64,000 bases of DNA from Bolinopsis microptera (lineage: Eukaryota; Ctenophora; Tentaculata; Lobata; Bolinopsidae). The position numbers and the translations under genes are program-made. The notes beneath the pieces were generated by a model. That model made no database searches. It worked only from the letters and a program-made list of their open reading frames with translations, and had not been told where the DNA came from. This document shows, piece by piece, positions 1 through 11,599 of this stretch. Location: NCBI RefSeq assembly GCF_026151205.1, contig NC_087073.1:6221001-6285000 (forward strand). Reading direction: 5' to 3'. Numbering within the stretch: the stretch's first letter is position 1; every line of letters starts with the position of its first letter.

Positions 1-94
1 GTTTAGCGCACTGCAAAAGGGTCATCAACTATCTTGACCGCCCCATAGCTCCGATGTTACGGGATCCGTTCGCCATTCCAGGATGGAGTTGGTA

Positions 95-970
95 TTAGGG
101 GATGTGTATTGTGTATCCCTTGACCGGAGGCTGGTCAGGGATCTGCCGGAGCAAGGATGTGAGTTGTATGAATTCGAATTCTTCTATCCTGTTGATGTAA
201 CCAGGAAGGCAATTCCAGAGACGTAGGCCAATAACAGCGAACGAATTGTCATAGAGGCTCTGGTGGTAAGCAGCAACACCCCTTCGTAGGGAGGGTACAA
301 CTTCTTTAATGCCAGTTTGAGGTCTTGAAGTTAAGTTAATCTTCAGATCGTTGATGATGGACCCATGGAGGATCTTCCACATGTGTAGCAGGATATAGCG
401 TTCCCTTCGACGTTGTAGAGACATGAGTGAGATTTTTTAAATCTCCCCCAGTAATCAAAGTGTTGGGTCCCTGCTATTCGAGATGTGAATGTCCGTTGAA
501 CTCCTTCCAGTTCTTGTATATCTGACACTTTTCATAATGGGCAGCAGTATTCGAGTAAACTGCGTACCATGGACTTGTATAGTGTCAGCATGATAGTAGA
601 ACTTCTGGTGTGGAAGACACTCAATACCCATGCGGCCTTTTGACGTGCCTTGTTTGCCATAGCTTTGATTTGTTAAGTCCAGCTCAAGTCAGAACTGACA
701 GTAACTCCAAGGTCCCGAAGTTGTTGGACAGGCGTAAGATTGCCTTTGGAGGTTGAATACTTGTAGACTTCACATGTAAATGGCAAGTGGTGCAATGGGC
801 TAGACCGATTGACAGCATGGCTTAGAAACTCAAATTTGTCTTCATGAAGTGACACATTGTTTCTAATGGACCACTGAGTGACTCTGTCAAGGTCTTGCTG
901 CAGCAGTGGCATATCCTGAGTCTGGGATATGGCTTTCATAATCCTTGTGTCATATGCAAAGCAACGAATG
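95..970 (-). pseudogene. Non-LTR retrotransposon reverse transcriptase, 3' fragment
   Basis: Three reading frames on the minus strand together resemble the C-terminal part of a Jockey/CR1-type reverse transcriptase ORF. The first frame (about 939-673) has the post-catalytic segment with a W-x-x-x-N-x-V-x-L-H-E-D-K stretch and an LRDLGV-x-x-S-x-DLSW motif. The second (about 528-440) has a DIQELEGVQRTFT-type stretch. The third (about 424-95) has the conserved tail with VPSLRRG and LWNCLP. They are in different frames, so at least one frameshift and a stop separate them. The catalytic YxDD part lies off the fragment, so the copy is 5'-truncated or decayed. Exact ends are not visible. Confidence 0.75.
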
Positions 971-1493
971 ACACTGTTAGTAACGCAGTTTGGATATGGA
1001 GATTAATAGGGTAGTTTCAAGAATTTGGATTCAAGTTTAGTAATTATTTCCTGTCTGATAATATGTTATGTTCATTATCCTGTCACAGGCATATTATCGT
1101 ATGGATGAATGTATTATTTCATCCGTTGAATAGGTAATTTCAGCAGGTGATTAATAACTGCATAAAAAACGTCAGTATTCATTATTAGTTTATATTATGT
1201 ATTAAAGTTCATGATAAGTTTTTGTTGTAAACGTCATCCAATTAACAATGTAATTCATAATTTCTAACAAAAAAGCCGAGTGATTAGGTAGAACTAATTA
1301 AGAATTTTAAAAAGGTACGACAAAATGATTTTGTTACGCCGCGTTTTTTTTTCCGAGGTAAGTGTTCGCTCATTATATTATTTAGATTTTGTATTTAAAT
1401 TTTATTTTTTAAGTTAAAATAATATTTTAGTTTAAACTTCCAGCATTCTTTGAAGTTACGGAAAGAATAGGATAAGCTGTGAATATACTCGTA

Positions 1494-1543
1494 ACACAGG
1501 TTTCTCTTCCGGAATGTGTTGTCCATAGTCCCATGAAGCATCC
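1494..1543 (+). repeat. Solo fragment of the 22.9-kb inverted-repeat element
   Basis: A stretch including GGAATGTGTTGTCCATAGTC is shared with the left arm of the foldback element near 22,890-22,918 and, in reverse complement, with its right arm near 23,738-23,760. Flanking bases also match loosely (GTAACA...GGTTT). It looks like a relic terminus of the same repeat family. Confidence 0.6.
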
Positions 1544-2751
1544 CAACAAGTTAATTACAATAAATCAACCTTAATTTACTCTCGTTTATAATCGATTTAC
1601 GATGCATGGTGTCACATACCACAAATCATACAGAAACAGTTATATCTATACTTTATTACGCTTAATCAAACATGATAAAGAGAAGTAACTAACATATAAT
1701 AACATAAAAATCATAACATTCATCGATACTTCCAGTTGCATACATATATGCGGTTTAATTGCATTACCTAATATAATGTCATTATTTGATTAGACCTGAT
1801 ATGGATTAAAAGAAATGCAGACTACTAGTTTTTCGAAGAGTTGGACGGATTTTCTATCTGCTGATTTTGTAGCCGTCTTGGCTGGGTACAGAGGAGTCGA
1901 TTGTTTAATCGGACTGATTTTGCTTTATCTTTTATCTTGGAGTTGTCAAATTTAGAACTGCGTTCTTATGGTGATTATTTGCCTTTATGGCCCAAGAGGG
2001 GACACTAGCGGCGCGGGTGTCAGGTCAGGCAACTTTTGGCAAGTTATTATCACATCTTTACCTACAATTTAACGAGATTTAAGTCGGCGGTTGATACGAG
2101 TCCAAAACTTTGATATGCCAGGCAAGGAGTTGAGGCTTCCTTGTGTGACGCGGTAATATCTTATAAACGGAGACTTTTCAGTCTTGAAGCTATATCAATT
2201 TCACGGTTTTGTTGAATTAGCCGTAGACGCCCAGTTTAATAGGTGCTTGAAAATGAGCAGTCTAAATCTTAATCCATATTTTTAATTCCTGATACTTGTG
2301 TCCAGTTGCTATCCATATCGGCAGGATATAAGCAAATGATTTCATCTCATTTCAACATACGATCCAAGTAACTAGTAACAATAACAGCTAACTAATTAGC
2401 GATTTCCCATTAGTATGCTTTCCCTTCATTTCCGGTGATAAACCAGCTGGTTAGTATCGAGCTTGATATCGTTCATTATTGACCGTTCTCCTCTCTCTGT
2501 AGCTGGATATCATCACGCCGTTATTAAAGACACAAAATGAGCCAGCAACAGGTTGTAGGATCATTAGTCAATGGAGAGATGATAATAAGTCTTGGCACCT
2601 GTCCTCGTATTTCAATAAACCACTCCTAGTAAACGCATCATCACAGACCAACGTATATATTATTAGCTTCGCTCCATTACCCCTAGTCTAACTTGTGTTT
2701 AGTGTTAACCGCCCTACCAGATAACTGTTAATATAAAAGCTCTCATTACAA

Positions 2752-2772
2752 CTTTCTCTCTCTCTCTCTCTC

Positions 2773-2840
<68 letters not shown>

Positions 2841-2843
2841 TCT

Positions 2844-2876
<33 letters not shown>
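2752..2876. repeat. (CT)n microsatellite
   Basis: About 125 bp of nearly pure CT dinucleotides, interrupted by short C runs. The reverse strand reads as an Arg/Glu-rich frame, which is an artefact of the repeat. Confidence 0.95.
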
Positions 2877-2878
<2 letters not shown>

Positions 2879-5011
2879 AAAACCCTCTATAATACTAATA
2901 GTGGGGAAGTGAGAGGGGGAGAGAGCAGAGAGGGAGGGTTGGTAATTGCTGGCCCACACTCGACATTAGGGCAGGAGAATCGGAGTATGAGAATGGTATT
3001 GTTATCTTGGAAGAGTTTCTCGCCAGTACCCGGATATTGGCGGCGTATTGACCCATACTTAATAGCGTCCTAATTGATTCTTATTTGCTTCTTATTTGCT
3101 TCTCAGTTTTTCTTTTCGAGCTCCTTTTCATATTATAATCTTGGCAGGTTCACTAATCAGCTGGTTCTTTTGTTGCTTCTGATTGATTCGTTGCCACTTA
3201 ATACATCAATTGCTGGAATACTGTAGTCATAATGTGTACTCTGTTCGCTTACTCAGTAATAAAACCAGAACGTATTTACATAAGGGTAAAGGGAACTAAT
3301 TATTTCTTGTCTGTCAATTCTGAACGGTGTCTACAGTTCGCAGCTGGTTAACCGCAAGCTTTAAGCTGAAGGAGAAACTAACAACAACAAGCGGCTTTTA
3401 ATTTCAATCCAAGACAAGTTTCGCTCCAACCCCCTTTCTTTTCTGATGAACTATCCCTCCTCTGTCCTCCTCTAAGAGAAACTTTATGTGATTCACGTGT
3501 ATGAAAAACACGTGTTTTAGGACATTTAGTGGTCATGCTCACAGCGCATACTAAGGATGTGGTCGACACATATTCCTGATATTTCAATTTGTGCTTCTTC
3601 TCCTATTTAAAACCAGTTAGTTTACTTCCGGATTATTCATCTAATGTATGTCGGATGTTGCACATAATTGCCGCTCGTATTCGCTGCTAGTGGTGTATGT
3701 ATCAACCAGACATATCAATACTTGAACTATGGTCTGCTTTCAGAACGTTGAGCCTGTTTGTATCATTATATATTATACCCAAGTTAATTAGAAAAAAAGG
3801 AAAAAGGACGTAGTCGCGTAATATTGTAAATCGTTTTGAAGTTTGTATTCTAACTCAACTTCACAGACATTTTCCCACACCTACATGATCTATCTAACCG
3901 AGCCTCGATATAGAATTGTTCAAGAAGTACTCTTCTAAAGAGCTTTATTAATTCTTCTGAGCTCCACCTCCTGACTTAGAAATAAAGAATTGATTATCAG
4001 CTAATTTTCAGCTAGCTATCAGCTAATTCCAGGCAGTCAACAATGCTACGTCAATGCATTTTCTCGCTTTTTTCCTGTAAACTACAGGCTAAAGAGGTTC
4101 CCGTAGGTTCGATAATTAAAGTGGATGTCATGGAACTTGTCATTGTTCGCCATACCATTATAGTCTACTACACTATTGGAAACCCTCTTGCTCACCACAC
4201 CAGAACTACTGTCCAATCAACTACATTATACTTTATGCCGGGTATCGTTAAGCTCGCGTCGGTGATTTGGCTGTACACAGGGGGGTACGAACCATTTACT
4301 GGGTACCCACTATACCCCAACATCCTCTCTCTTTCTCTCTCTCGTACCCTGGTCCCAGTTTCCCCAGGATCACGGAGCTGCATTTAACGAGCTCATTGTC
4401 CTGAGTGGTGTTTCAAGTGTTGTTTAATTGCCCCTTCTCACAGTATATCACACTGTACTGACTAGTAGACTGGTAAACTAAGCTGGTAAACTCAATATTA
4501 TACGGCAGACCACTTTAAATTCGATAGAGATGCCAGCACACCAAAAATAACCAAATTGAGACTGGTAGACTGACTACTTAGTTCAGTGTCTCTCAACACC
4601 CACCACAGTTCTGGTAACACGGCCGACTTTATTCTGCACTCTGCCGAGTTTGTCGACACCTCATTGTTCTTTGTTATTTCATATTTACTGTGCACTAGTT
4701 ACCCGTTAATTTCACCTATCATCTTTGTATCATAACTCATCAGTTGACCAACGATCGATGTCCAATGTCCATAGTATCCAATTTCAAGTCAAAATGTCTA
4801 CGACAATTGCAGTATTAAAATGATTCTTTGGTCGATAATTTCACTACGACGCTGCGCGAGGTAACGTGACTTCTGTTATCCAATATCATCTTACCGTTCC
4901 TCTAGTCTGGTCAGAATCATAATTAATTTGAACACAAGAGTTGACCAGTTGTCTGATCACCGACCGTATCTTTGTTGTAATAACAATTTATTCTTTATGA
5001 ATGAAATATAA

Positions 5012-5080
5012 GACCATTCTCTTTAACCAAGTTTTTGACTAGGACAGAAGACTATTCTCTTTAACCAAGTATTTCACTAG
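5012..5080 (+). repeat. Short direct duplication in GPCR leader
   Basis: Two copies of TTCTCTTTAACCAAGT, each followed by a degenerate TTT-ACTAGG, lie about 35 bp apart just upstream of the receptor start codon. They are probably in the 5' leader or proximal promoter. No function can be assigned. Confidence 0.6.
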
Positions 5081-5087
5081 GCTAGCA

Positions 5088-6314
5088 ATGGAGGAGCAGC
5101 TAACCACGCACAACATCTCTGCAGAGGAGCACGTCATCCCAGCGTACACAAACTACACGTTTGCAGTGGTCTACATGGTCTGCATGTTGGTGGGACTGCC
5201 CGGTAACCTCATGTCCCTGCAGTACTTCATAACCTGTGCAAGGCAGAGCAACACCACTGGGAACAAAACATTCTTCAACAACCTCTACATCCTGACCTCT
5301 CTAACGGACCTGGTCATCTGTGCTACCCTCCCTCCAGTCATCGTCAGTTTTCTGTACCAGCGGGGCGCTGGGTGGTTCGCGTGCGCGCTCTTCTGTCAGC
5401 TGTGGGGTGTCCTGTGGGAGATGCTGCCCTACATCTCGGTCTTCTTCGTGGGCCTCATGTCCATATCCCGGACGGTAGTGCTGATCAAGCCTCTCTGTCA
5501 GCTCAACACCAAGTTGCAGTGGGGGCTGACAGCCGGGTACTGCTTGTTCCTGATAGCGAGAACGGTGTGTCCTATCTGGATGGACGCTGCCACGTACGAG
5601 TACGTGTTCAGTGACGTGTACTGTTACGAGCTCCCCACTGCTGACTGGTCCTACAAGTTCAACTCCATATCCCGCTCCCTGACTCTAGCTGCTCCTGTCA
5701 TCCCCATCTGTATCAGCTGCACTACCTCTTACTGTATTATAATGCTAAACGAGCGCAGACAACTCAAAGCCCGACGACCCTCCAAAGCACGACTCCCTCT
5801 CTGTAAACCGAGTGGAAAACCCGCACTCGCCAAATTGAAGAAATCCTCCCCGATGAACGCCACAATGACAATCCTGATCTTTACAATAGTCTATATAATG
5901 CTGAACATTCCAGTGTTCGTGAACTACCTGCTGATGTCTATAGCTGGGTGGAGTAAGGACTGCGTGAGTGACTGCTATCACAAGACATACCGTAATCACC
6001 CGGCCCTTATCTGGTACAGCTGGAACTTTACCTATATCACGTGTGTGGCCCTGAACAGCACGGTTAATCCCATGATCTATTACTGGCGGATGCCCAGTGT
6101 CAAGGAGTTTGTGAACGTCCGAGTGAGCCGGACAAGTAGAGTGCTGTTGGATATCTCCAATAAGGAGAGTGAGCTGAGGAAGCGAGTGTCGAGTGCCTTC
6201 ATCAGACCTGGGTACCAGCATCAGACTTTGTCTACAGGGGCGCCAGACAGCAGTCCGAGTGCGACCACTCCAGAATTTAATGGAGGCATTCTGGAGGTGC
6301 AGTCACCACACTAG
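5088..6314 (+). CDS. Class A (rhodopsin-like) G protein-coupled receptor, orphan
   Basis: A 408-residue seven-transmembrane receptor in a single exon, starting at an ATG. The N-terminus is short with N-x-T/S sites (NIS, NYT). TM1 carries the GN pair (GLPGN, about residue 39). TM2 carries LTDL with the conserved Asp. TM3 ends in SISRTVVL, so Ser-Arg replaces the usual Asp-Arg. TM4 to TM6 are hydrophobic, but TM6 lacks the usual F-x-x-C-W-x-P, keeping only a Pro (LNIP). TM7 has NSTVNPMIYY, a good NPxxY. The loop between TM5 and TM6 is strongly basic and the tail is Ser/Thr-rich. The gene is visibly more GC-rich than its surroundings and has no intron, which is common for invertebrate GPCRs and could also reflect retroposition. 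Ligand unknown; peptide or amine cannot be told from sequence. Confidence 0.9.
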   Translation: MEEQLTTHNISAEEHVIPAYTNYTFAVVYMVCMLVGLPGNLMSLQYFITCARQSNTTGNKTFFNNLYILTSLTDLVICATLPPVIVSFLYQRGAGWFACALFCQLWGVLWEMLPYISVFFVGLMSISRTVVLIKPLCQLNTKLQWGLTAGYCLFLIARTVCPIWMDAATYEYVFSDVYCYELPTADWSYKFNSISRSLTLAAPVIPICISCTTSYCIIMLNERRQLKARRPSKARLPLCKPSGKPALAKLKKSSPMNATMTILIFTIVYIMLNIPVFVNYLLMSIAGWSKDCVSDCYHKTYRNHPALIWYSWNFTYITCVALNSTVNPMIYYWRMPSVKEFVNVRVSRTSRVLLDISNKESELRKRVSSAFIRPGYQHQTLSTGAPDSSPSATTPEFNGGILEVQSPH

Positions 6315-7717
6315 TCTACAGCTCCTGACTCTCTCTCTGTTTTATGATTTTGATATGTTTTAATGTAGGGTATGAAATTAAGTGAAAGACACATTTCGGC
6401 TCACTTAACAGACACAAAAAAAAATTTTCTCAATCACACGAATTGTTTAAAACTCTGCAAACTCAATTCATTGTGATATCTTGGGTTGATTTTTAAATGT
6501 TGTTTTAGATGTAAATTACTTTTCTTTTTCTTATCATTTTTGTTATCAGCCCATGAGTGATGACACACTTCCTTTGTTTGTCTATTGTCTATGATAGACT
6601 ATAGCTGATATTTATTGTATAAAATGATATCAATCTTCGATATTTTTATGTCAAATTGAGAGCTTAGCTTCCATCTATCAAAATCCGCTGGCCAATCTAT
6701 GAATTCAAACTTGTTGTCAAATCCGATGATCCGATAGGTGCAAGGTTAAAATATACATATCAAAGTGTAAAAATTCACCAATCTTTAGTCTGTGTTTACC
6801 CCCCCCCCCCCCCCCCCCCCCCCTACAATTGTTGGCGGTCCCTGCAAAATAGTTCCTTTTCTGGCGCCCAATGGTAGCTAGAATTTTAAAAACCAATATC
6901 TTGGAAATCTTGTTCCCGTCGATCGATATTGTTAATTAAACTGCGAAAATCGGAGAATTGTTCGTAAAAAGGCGAAGTGGAGCGCAGATTATGCACTCAG
7001 CGGACAGCATGGCGTGTTCAGCCTTAAGTCACGCAACCGGTTTAACACCATGGTATTGGTGGCTCAACCTGATGTCTTGTGAATGGACTATTTTGGTTTT
7101 TTCTCCACTTTACCTTTAAACTTTAAAGTGAAGCTAAGGTGCACCATTTTAAAAAGGATTCAGAGTTTAGAGAAGAAATGGCTCCGGTATGACGGATATA
7201 TCCTAGACTGCAGTTCGCATACACAGTTAAGATAATTCATATTTGGGAAATCTTTCGTCCTGCAGAACGGTCGTGCTATACCACAATGATATCTCATCTT
7301 GTTAGGCGAATGTGCTACAAATCAATTTGGCGTTGCCCCTAGCGAGGGCCAATAAAGAACGTTGATTTTAGTCACGTGGAACAATTCTACGCAGTATGAT
7401 CAACCCTTGCAACAAAACTTTTGCATCGCGCGCTACAAAGACACAATCTTGACTTCATGACTGGTCGAGGGACATATCAAAAATACAATCTGCGGCTAAA
7501 ATAATAAGACTAATTTAGTGTGCACGTTTAATATGCATGTCCAATCTGCCGAGTCTGAGAAAAACAGCTAGGTGATTTAGTGAACGATGAATTAACATGG
7601 TAGCTCCTTGGATTACACGATGACAATTGAGTGGGGCAAAATTAAGTGTGCACAATGGACCATGGCAACAAGGCATTGGTGGATAAAATTAATGATAATA
7701 AGTCACAATACGGTAAC
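6315..7717. other. Intergenic DNA with a poly-C tract
   Basis: No coding sequence recognised. It contains a run of about 25 C residues at 6799-6823 and AT-rich DNA immediately 3' of the receptor gene, which is likely its 3' UTR. No confident polyadenylation signal was chosen. Confidence 0.6.
6799..6823. repeat. Poly-C tract
   Basis: About 25 consecutive C residues. Two other elements in the window (33.2-34.1 kb and 55.1-55.5 kb) also end in G/C runs, so this could be a worn terminus of a similar element, but no partner arm was found nearby. Confidence 0.8.
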
Positions 7718-8755
7718 ACGACTCCTGTCCGACAGCGACATCTGTCCGACAGCGACATCTGTCCGACTCAGGGTACCAGAAAAAAACGACATCTGTCCGA
7801 AATTGTGATCTGATTTCAATAAGACACATTTCCAATTTGAGACATGATCTGAACTGTTACTTGCAAATTTGTATACGTAACATTGCCAATTTGAAATATG
7901 ATCTGAGCCATAGTTTACTACTAGTTTATTTTCGACCTAGGCAGGCAGGCATGAAGCAACTGCGTTGTGAATGGCGAGCTCATAGTCCATGAGGATGGAT
8001 TGTGGTTGGTAGCCCCAAGGCTCAAGAAGCCCAGGTGTCTATCTCCTCGAACATGTTGCGGTAGAGGGTCATCGATTTCCCAGGAATGAGTCCATAGAAG
8101 AGGGGGAGGTGCCAGCCATCAGGGAAGAGTCCGTGGACTGTGAAGAGCTGATGGAAGAGATTAGGTGCGGATTTGAAGGTACCGTCGACTACCCAATACT
8201 CCGCGTCCACCATATGATCTGCGTTCTTAGGAGTCCCCCAAAGAAAAGATCGACGAGTCTGTTGATCGTCCCATCCAGAGTTCCAGCGCATCATTGGACT
8301 GTTGTCGGTAAAGAGGATGTAGTTTGCAGGAATGGATAGCGTTTCCAGATCTCTCGGGTCTGTTTGCTGCAGATCTGGGTCTGTTTACTGAAAATTGGTT
8401 GATTTTGTGGATTGCGATAACTGATCTCCATACGGCCGCTGTCCTATATGTACTCATGTAGGCTGTGTCCTGTGATGTGATCAACAGTGTACGGCTAGCA
8501 CAATCCTGTCCTCAAATAGTCAATCACGTATCGATGGATCAGATCTCAATGGATCACATCAGCATTCGAACAATGGGAGCAACGTCACGAGATTATCCGT
8601 GAGCTTGTGAAATACGAATGTGAACCGTAATTACAATATGATCCGAAATTCGGACAGATGTCGCCAAAAACGACTCCTGTCCGACAGCGACATCTGTCCG
8701 AAATTCCCAATTCGGCTGTCGGACAGATGTCGCTGTCGGACAGATGTCGCCCAAT
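7718..8755. mobile_element. Mutator-like (MULE) DNA transposon remnant
   Basis: Both ends carry inverted blocks built from repeats of CGACATCTGTCCGA and CTGTCCGACAGCGACAT. Several copies point inward at 7722-7800 and the reverse complement lies at 8645-8750. Between them is a decayed minus-strand transposase fragment with MULE hallmarks, listed separately. At about 1 kb it is far shorter than an autonomous MULE, so it must depend on a transposase supplied elsewhere. Exact termini and target duplication could not be fixed. Confidence 0.75.
7930..8350 (-). pseudogene. MULE transposase fragment
   Basis: The minus-strand frame 8345-8022 reads through IPANYILFTDN, then WVVDGTFKSAP (the first catalytic Asp region of animal MULE/Phantom-like transposases), then FHQLFTVHG, PLFYGL and TYRNMFEEI. 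A stop follows at 8022. After a frameshift the next segment (about 8000-7935) reads ILMDYELAIHNAV, the usual context of the second catalytic Asp. The N-terminal zinc finger and the final acidic residue are not seen. This is a broken internal piece, not a functional gene. Confidence 0.75.
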
Positions 8756-9417
8756 CTCACAATAGATAAATTGATCTATGATCAAGTAATGAAATAACCA
8801 TACTCTTTAATGTCAGAAATATTGAAGAGGAACTCACATGTTTTAACTTCACTGGAGCTGAGAGGCGGTAACTTGGCCCCTTTCGATTGGATGTCTGAAA
8901 AACCGTCGGAAAAGTATTTGTGTGGATTCATCATGAAGTCGGGGCGTTGAGGCATCCCTATCGAGTCTAAATCGCTAACTTTCAGTACCTGCGATTATTT
9001 TTGAGGTAGCACAGATTATACCTATCGTGTATCTCCATTAGCATGGTCCTAAGTAAATTAAGTTTGAGCGACAGCCTAATACATCCAGTGTTTTTGGATT
9101 AGCTGAAAACTAAGTGGATAGAAAACTAACAGCCCAGTTACCTGTGAAGGGCCACCCATCTGTGTACCAGATATTGGTCGCTGGTCAGCCCCAACTTGGG
9201 GCAGTCTTGCATAGTTGTGAGGCTGGCGTCTGGGTCTTTTTTGCGATCTCTGGTTTGCGTACGACTTTCCTGCGATGGGGTGAGGTTAAATGTCTGAATT
9301 ATATCGATCAGTGATGATCTATGAAGACTGCTGCGGACAGCTGCAGCTGCTGTGAGGTTGAATTGTTGCAGATACATTTCAAAACACGTCAAGAATAAAA
9401 AGAAGTTCACACTGAAC
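8756..9417. other. Intergenic DNA, nothing recognised
   Basis: Short reading frames only. No repeat or splice-supported exon recognised. Confidence 0.5.
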
Positions 9418-9490
9418 AGCCCAATGCGGGGCTCGAACCCGCGACCCCGAGATTAAGAGTCTCGTGCTCTACCGACTGAGCTAACCGGGC
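9418..9490 (-). tRNA. tRNA-Lys (anticodon CTT)
   Basis: Read on the minus strand, a 73-nt cloverleaf folds. The 7-bp acceptor GCCCGGT/ATTGGGC has two G-U pairs. The D arm contains the A-box TAGCTCAGTCGG. The anticodon stem CGAGA/TCTCG holds loop CTCTTAA with anticodon CTT. The T arm GCGGG/CCCGC holds TTCGAGC, giving B-box GGTTCGAGCCC. A T5 run about 17-22 nt downstream (plus-strand AAAAA at 9396-9400) would serve as Pol III terminator. The discriminator base reads T rather than the usual G of animal tRNA-Lys, so a tRNA-derived pseudogene is possible. The stems are intact, which favours a real gene. Confidence 0.92.
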
Positions 9491-9799
9491 ACTGAACTCA
9501 TGCCGATTATAAAGTTAATATTCTATGCATCTTTTGTTATTAAAAGTGCCAATTCCACGAACAATTTTATTCTCCCGTGTCAATCATTTATTCCGTTCAT
9601 TTCATCAGATCAGTGATCGTGAAGTTTACATGTACTTTTAATTCCGTCAAAATTTTTCAACAAGTCTCCTTGTAAATTGCGCATCGTGAACTGCTACAGT
9701 CCCACCAACCCCAGAACTATTTCAAATCCGGCTGCTACTGACCAGTTTTACTGCGAACTTCAGGAAGCAATAACTGTACCTGCTAGACAATAGACATGA

Positions 9800-10225
9800 G
9801 TTATGGATTTTGGGGATTTTAATAATTTGGTAAAAGGTCCAATCAAGACTTTGACAGTGGTCTCTATAAGAACATTGGGAGGTATGGTGTTGGAAGACGA
9901 AACAAAATGGTGAGAGATTGTTAGATTTCCTAGTATCTAATGGTTTATTTGCTGCTAACACAGCTTTTCTACATTCCAGACGTTACCACTAGAGCTGGTT
10001 GGGTCAAAGATAAAAAGACCAAAAAACTTTTCCCTTATTATTCCCAGATTGACTTTATTCTATGCACTTTGTTTCTCACTGATGCAAGAGGAGGTGCTAA
10101 ACTACACTCAGATAATAAGATTGTGAAAGCAACCATAGACTTAAAGAAACAGACCAAGTTGTATAAAAATAATTCTTCAGCTACTAAAAGGTACACCACA
10201 ACTTCACTGATATCTGGATAATATC
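9800..10225 (+). pseudogene. APE-type endonuclease remnant of an RTE-like retroelement
   Basis: Plus-strand frames recall the endonuclease of the retrotransposon at 45-52 kb. A GDFN motif lies near 9806, then YGVGRRNKM. After a 1-nt shift come ERLLDFLVSNGLFAANTAF, and in a third frame GWVKDKKTKKLFPYYSQIDF with LHSDNKIV (SDxKIV, the final catalytic block). The order matches an endonuclease domain, but several frameshifts break it. It ends about 200 bp before the RNase H retroelement insertion. Confidence 0.7.
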
Positions 10226-11599
10226 CGGTTGGAAGAGACAAGGCCAAATGAAACAAGGAAGTTAGGAGTAAGGGCAAATTTTCGGCGTCAACGCCATCTT
10301 CAGGCTCAAATTATTTGTTATATAGTAGTGTTGAAAGTATTAAGTAACAACTTCACTGGATTTCTCTCACGTAATTCTGAATGCCCCTCACGTATCTAAT
10401 ACTAATAGTAATACTTGATAGGCTCAGCGTTCCAGTTTTGCAGTTTCCCGTGCGTTGTAATTTTCAGCTCTCCTCTCTCTAATTGCAGCTCTCTCTATAA
10501 TTAGAGAGAGAGAGCGCGACTTAGGGAGATAGATATTTTGGCTAGTTCAATAAAGTTATAGACCCCGTCCCCTATACCTTGGATGGAAACGATATACCAG
10601 CATGCAGCAAGCAGCACACTCAAGGCAGCTCAGCCCTACTTCAACTCCGATTATACCGACGCAACTTCGATTACACCAACGTAACGGAAACATCACGTTG
10701 TCAGATCAGGGTTTGGCGTATCACTTCATTAATAAACCCATCTGCTATTCCTTTTGCGCTTAAGTTTTAATATGACTTTACTTACGTAAGTTTTAATATG
10801 ACTTTACTTACGCAACGATTTATTATGACTTTACTTACGTCTTCAACGTTCTTTTATTTGCAATCTTTCATTTTCAATAGCATTTCAACTAAAGCATTTT
10901 CTCTAAAGCTGGTAACCTGCCACTCTTTAACTAATTATTAACCATGATCCTCTTCTAAGTTTTTAGCTTTTACTTTATAAATTCATCTACTATTTCTCTG
11001 CGCTGACGTTTTATTATGACTTTACTCATGCCATCACCTTTCTTTTCTCTGTCATCTAACATTTTCTTCAGCACCCTTCTCACCAGCTGGTAACCTGCTA
11101 CTCCTTTAAGTTTTAACATATGGATATACTTCTAATTTAGATTCTGTTTTTGGTCACTTAGTTTACAACTTAAGTCGGCAGAGTCTTATTGCTCGCGCAT
11201 TTGCTTGCTTATATGTTTGCCCTCTTTACTCTCGCTTGCGCTCCCCTTAGTGTCACAAACACTAGTGTAGGGCTCCTTTTCGACTGAGTCCCGTTTCCCC
11301 TGCTCATGCTCGCTAGTTAGTGCCGCATTTTTGTTCACACACTCCCGCGCACGTAGCATTTTTTTACAGCTTGGCACTGGAAGTTGTCTCCATTTTGCAG
11401 GTGGAAACATTCAATCGAAGAACAGTCTGCATTTAGTGTTTAAGCCATTAGTAACCCTTCTCTCCTTGTTTTCACTGTCCGTTTACCCATCATAGTGATA
11501 ATTACCTGCTACTTTAATTGTTCAACCTCCTCCTACACGAGGAATTCTTAACACGTGGCTACATCACGAGTTACCTCCTCACTGTTCCTCTGTTCCCAC

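Larger units (their letters stand above)
971..5087. other. Intergenic DNA, no supported gene
   Basis: About 4.1 kb with only short, unconvincing reading frames on both strands. It holds a 50-bp match to the inverted-repeat element at 22.9-23.8 kb and a long CT tract, both listed separately. No splice-linked coding exons were recognised. Confidence 0.6.

Noticed and set aside
2714-2959. Arg/Glu-rich minus-strand frame
   Set aside because: It is simply the CT microsatellite read in translation.
4043-4387. 114-codon plus-strand frame
   Set aside because: No recognisable domain, low-complexity Ser/Leu end from a CT stretch, no supporting splice or promoter signals.
5745-6221. 158-codon minus-strand frame opposite the first GPCR
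   Set aside because: Shadow of the receptor, whose seven helices and NPxxY are clear on the plus strand.
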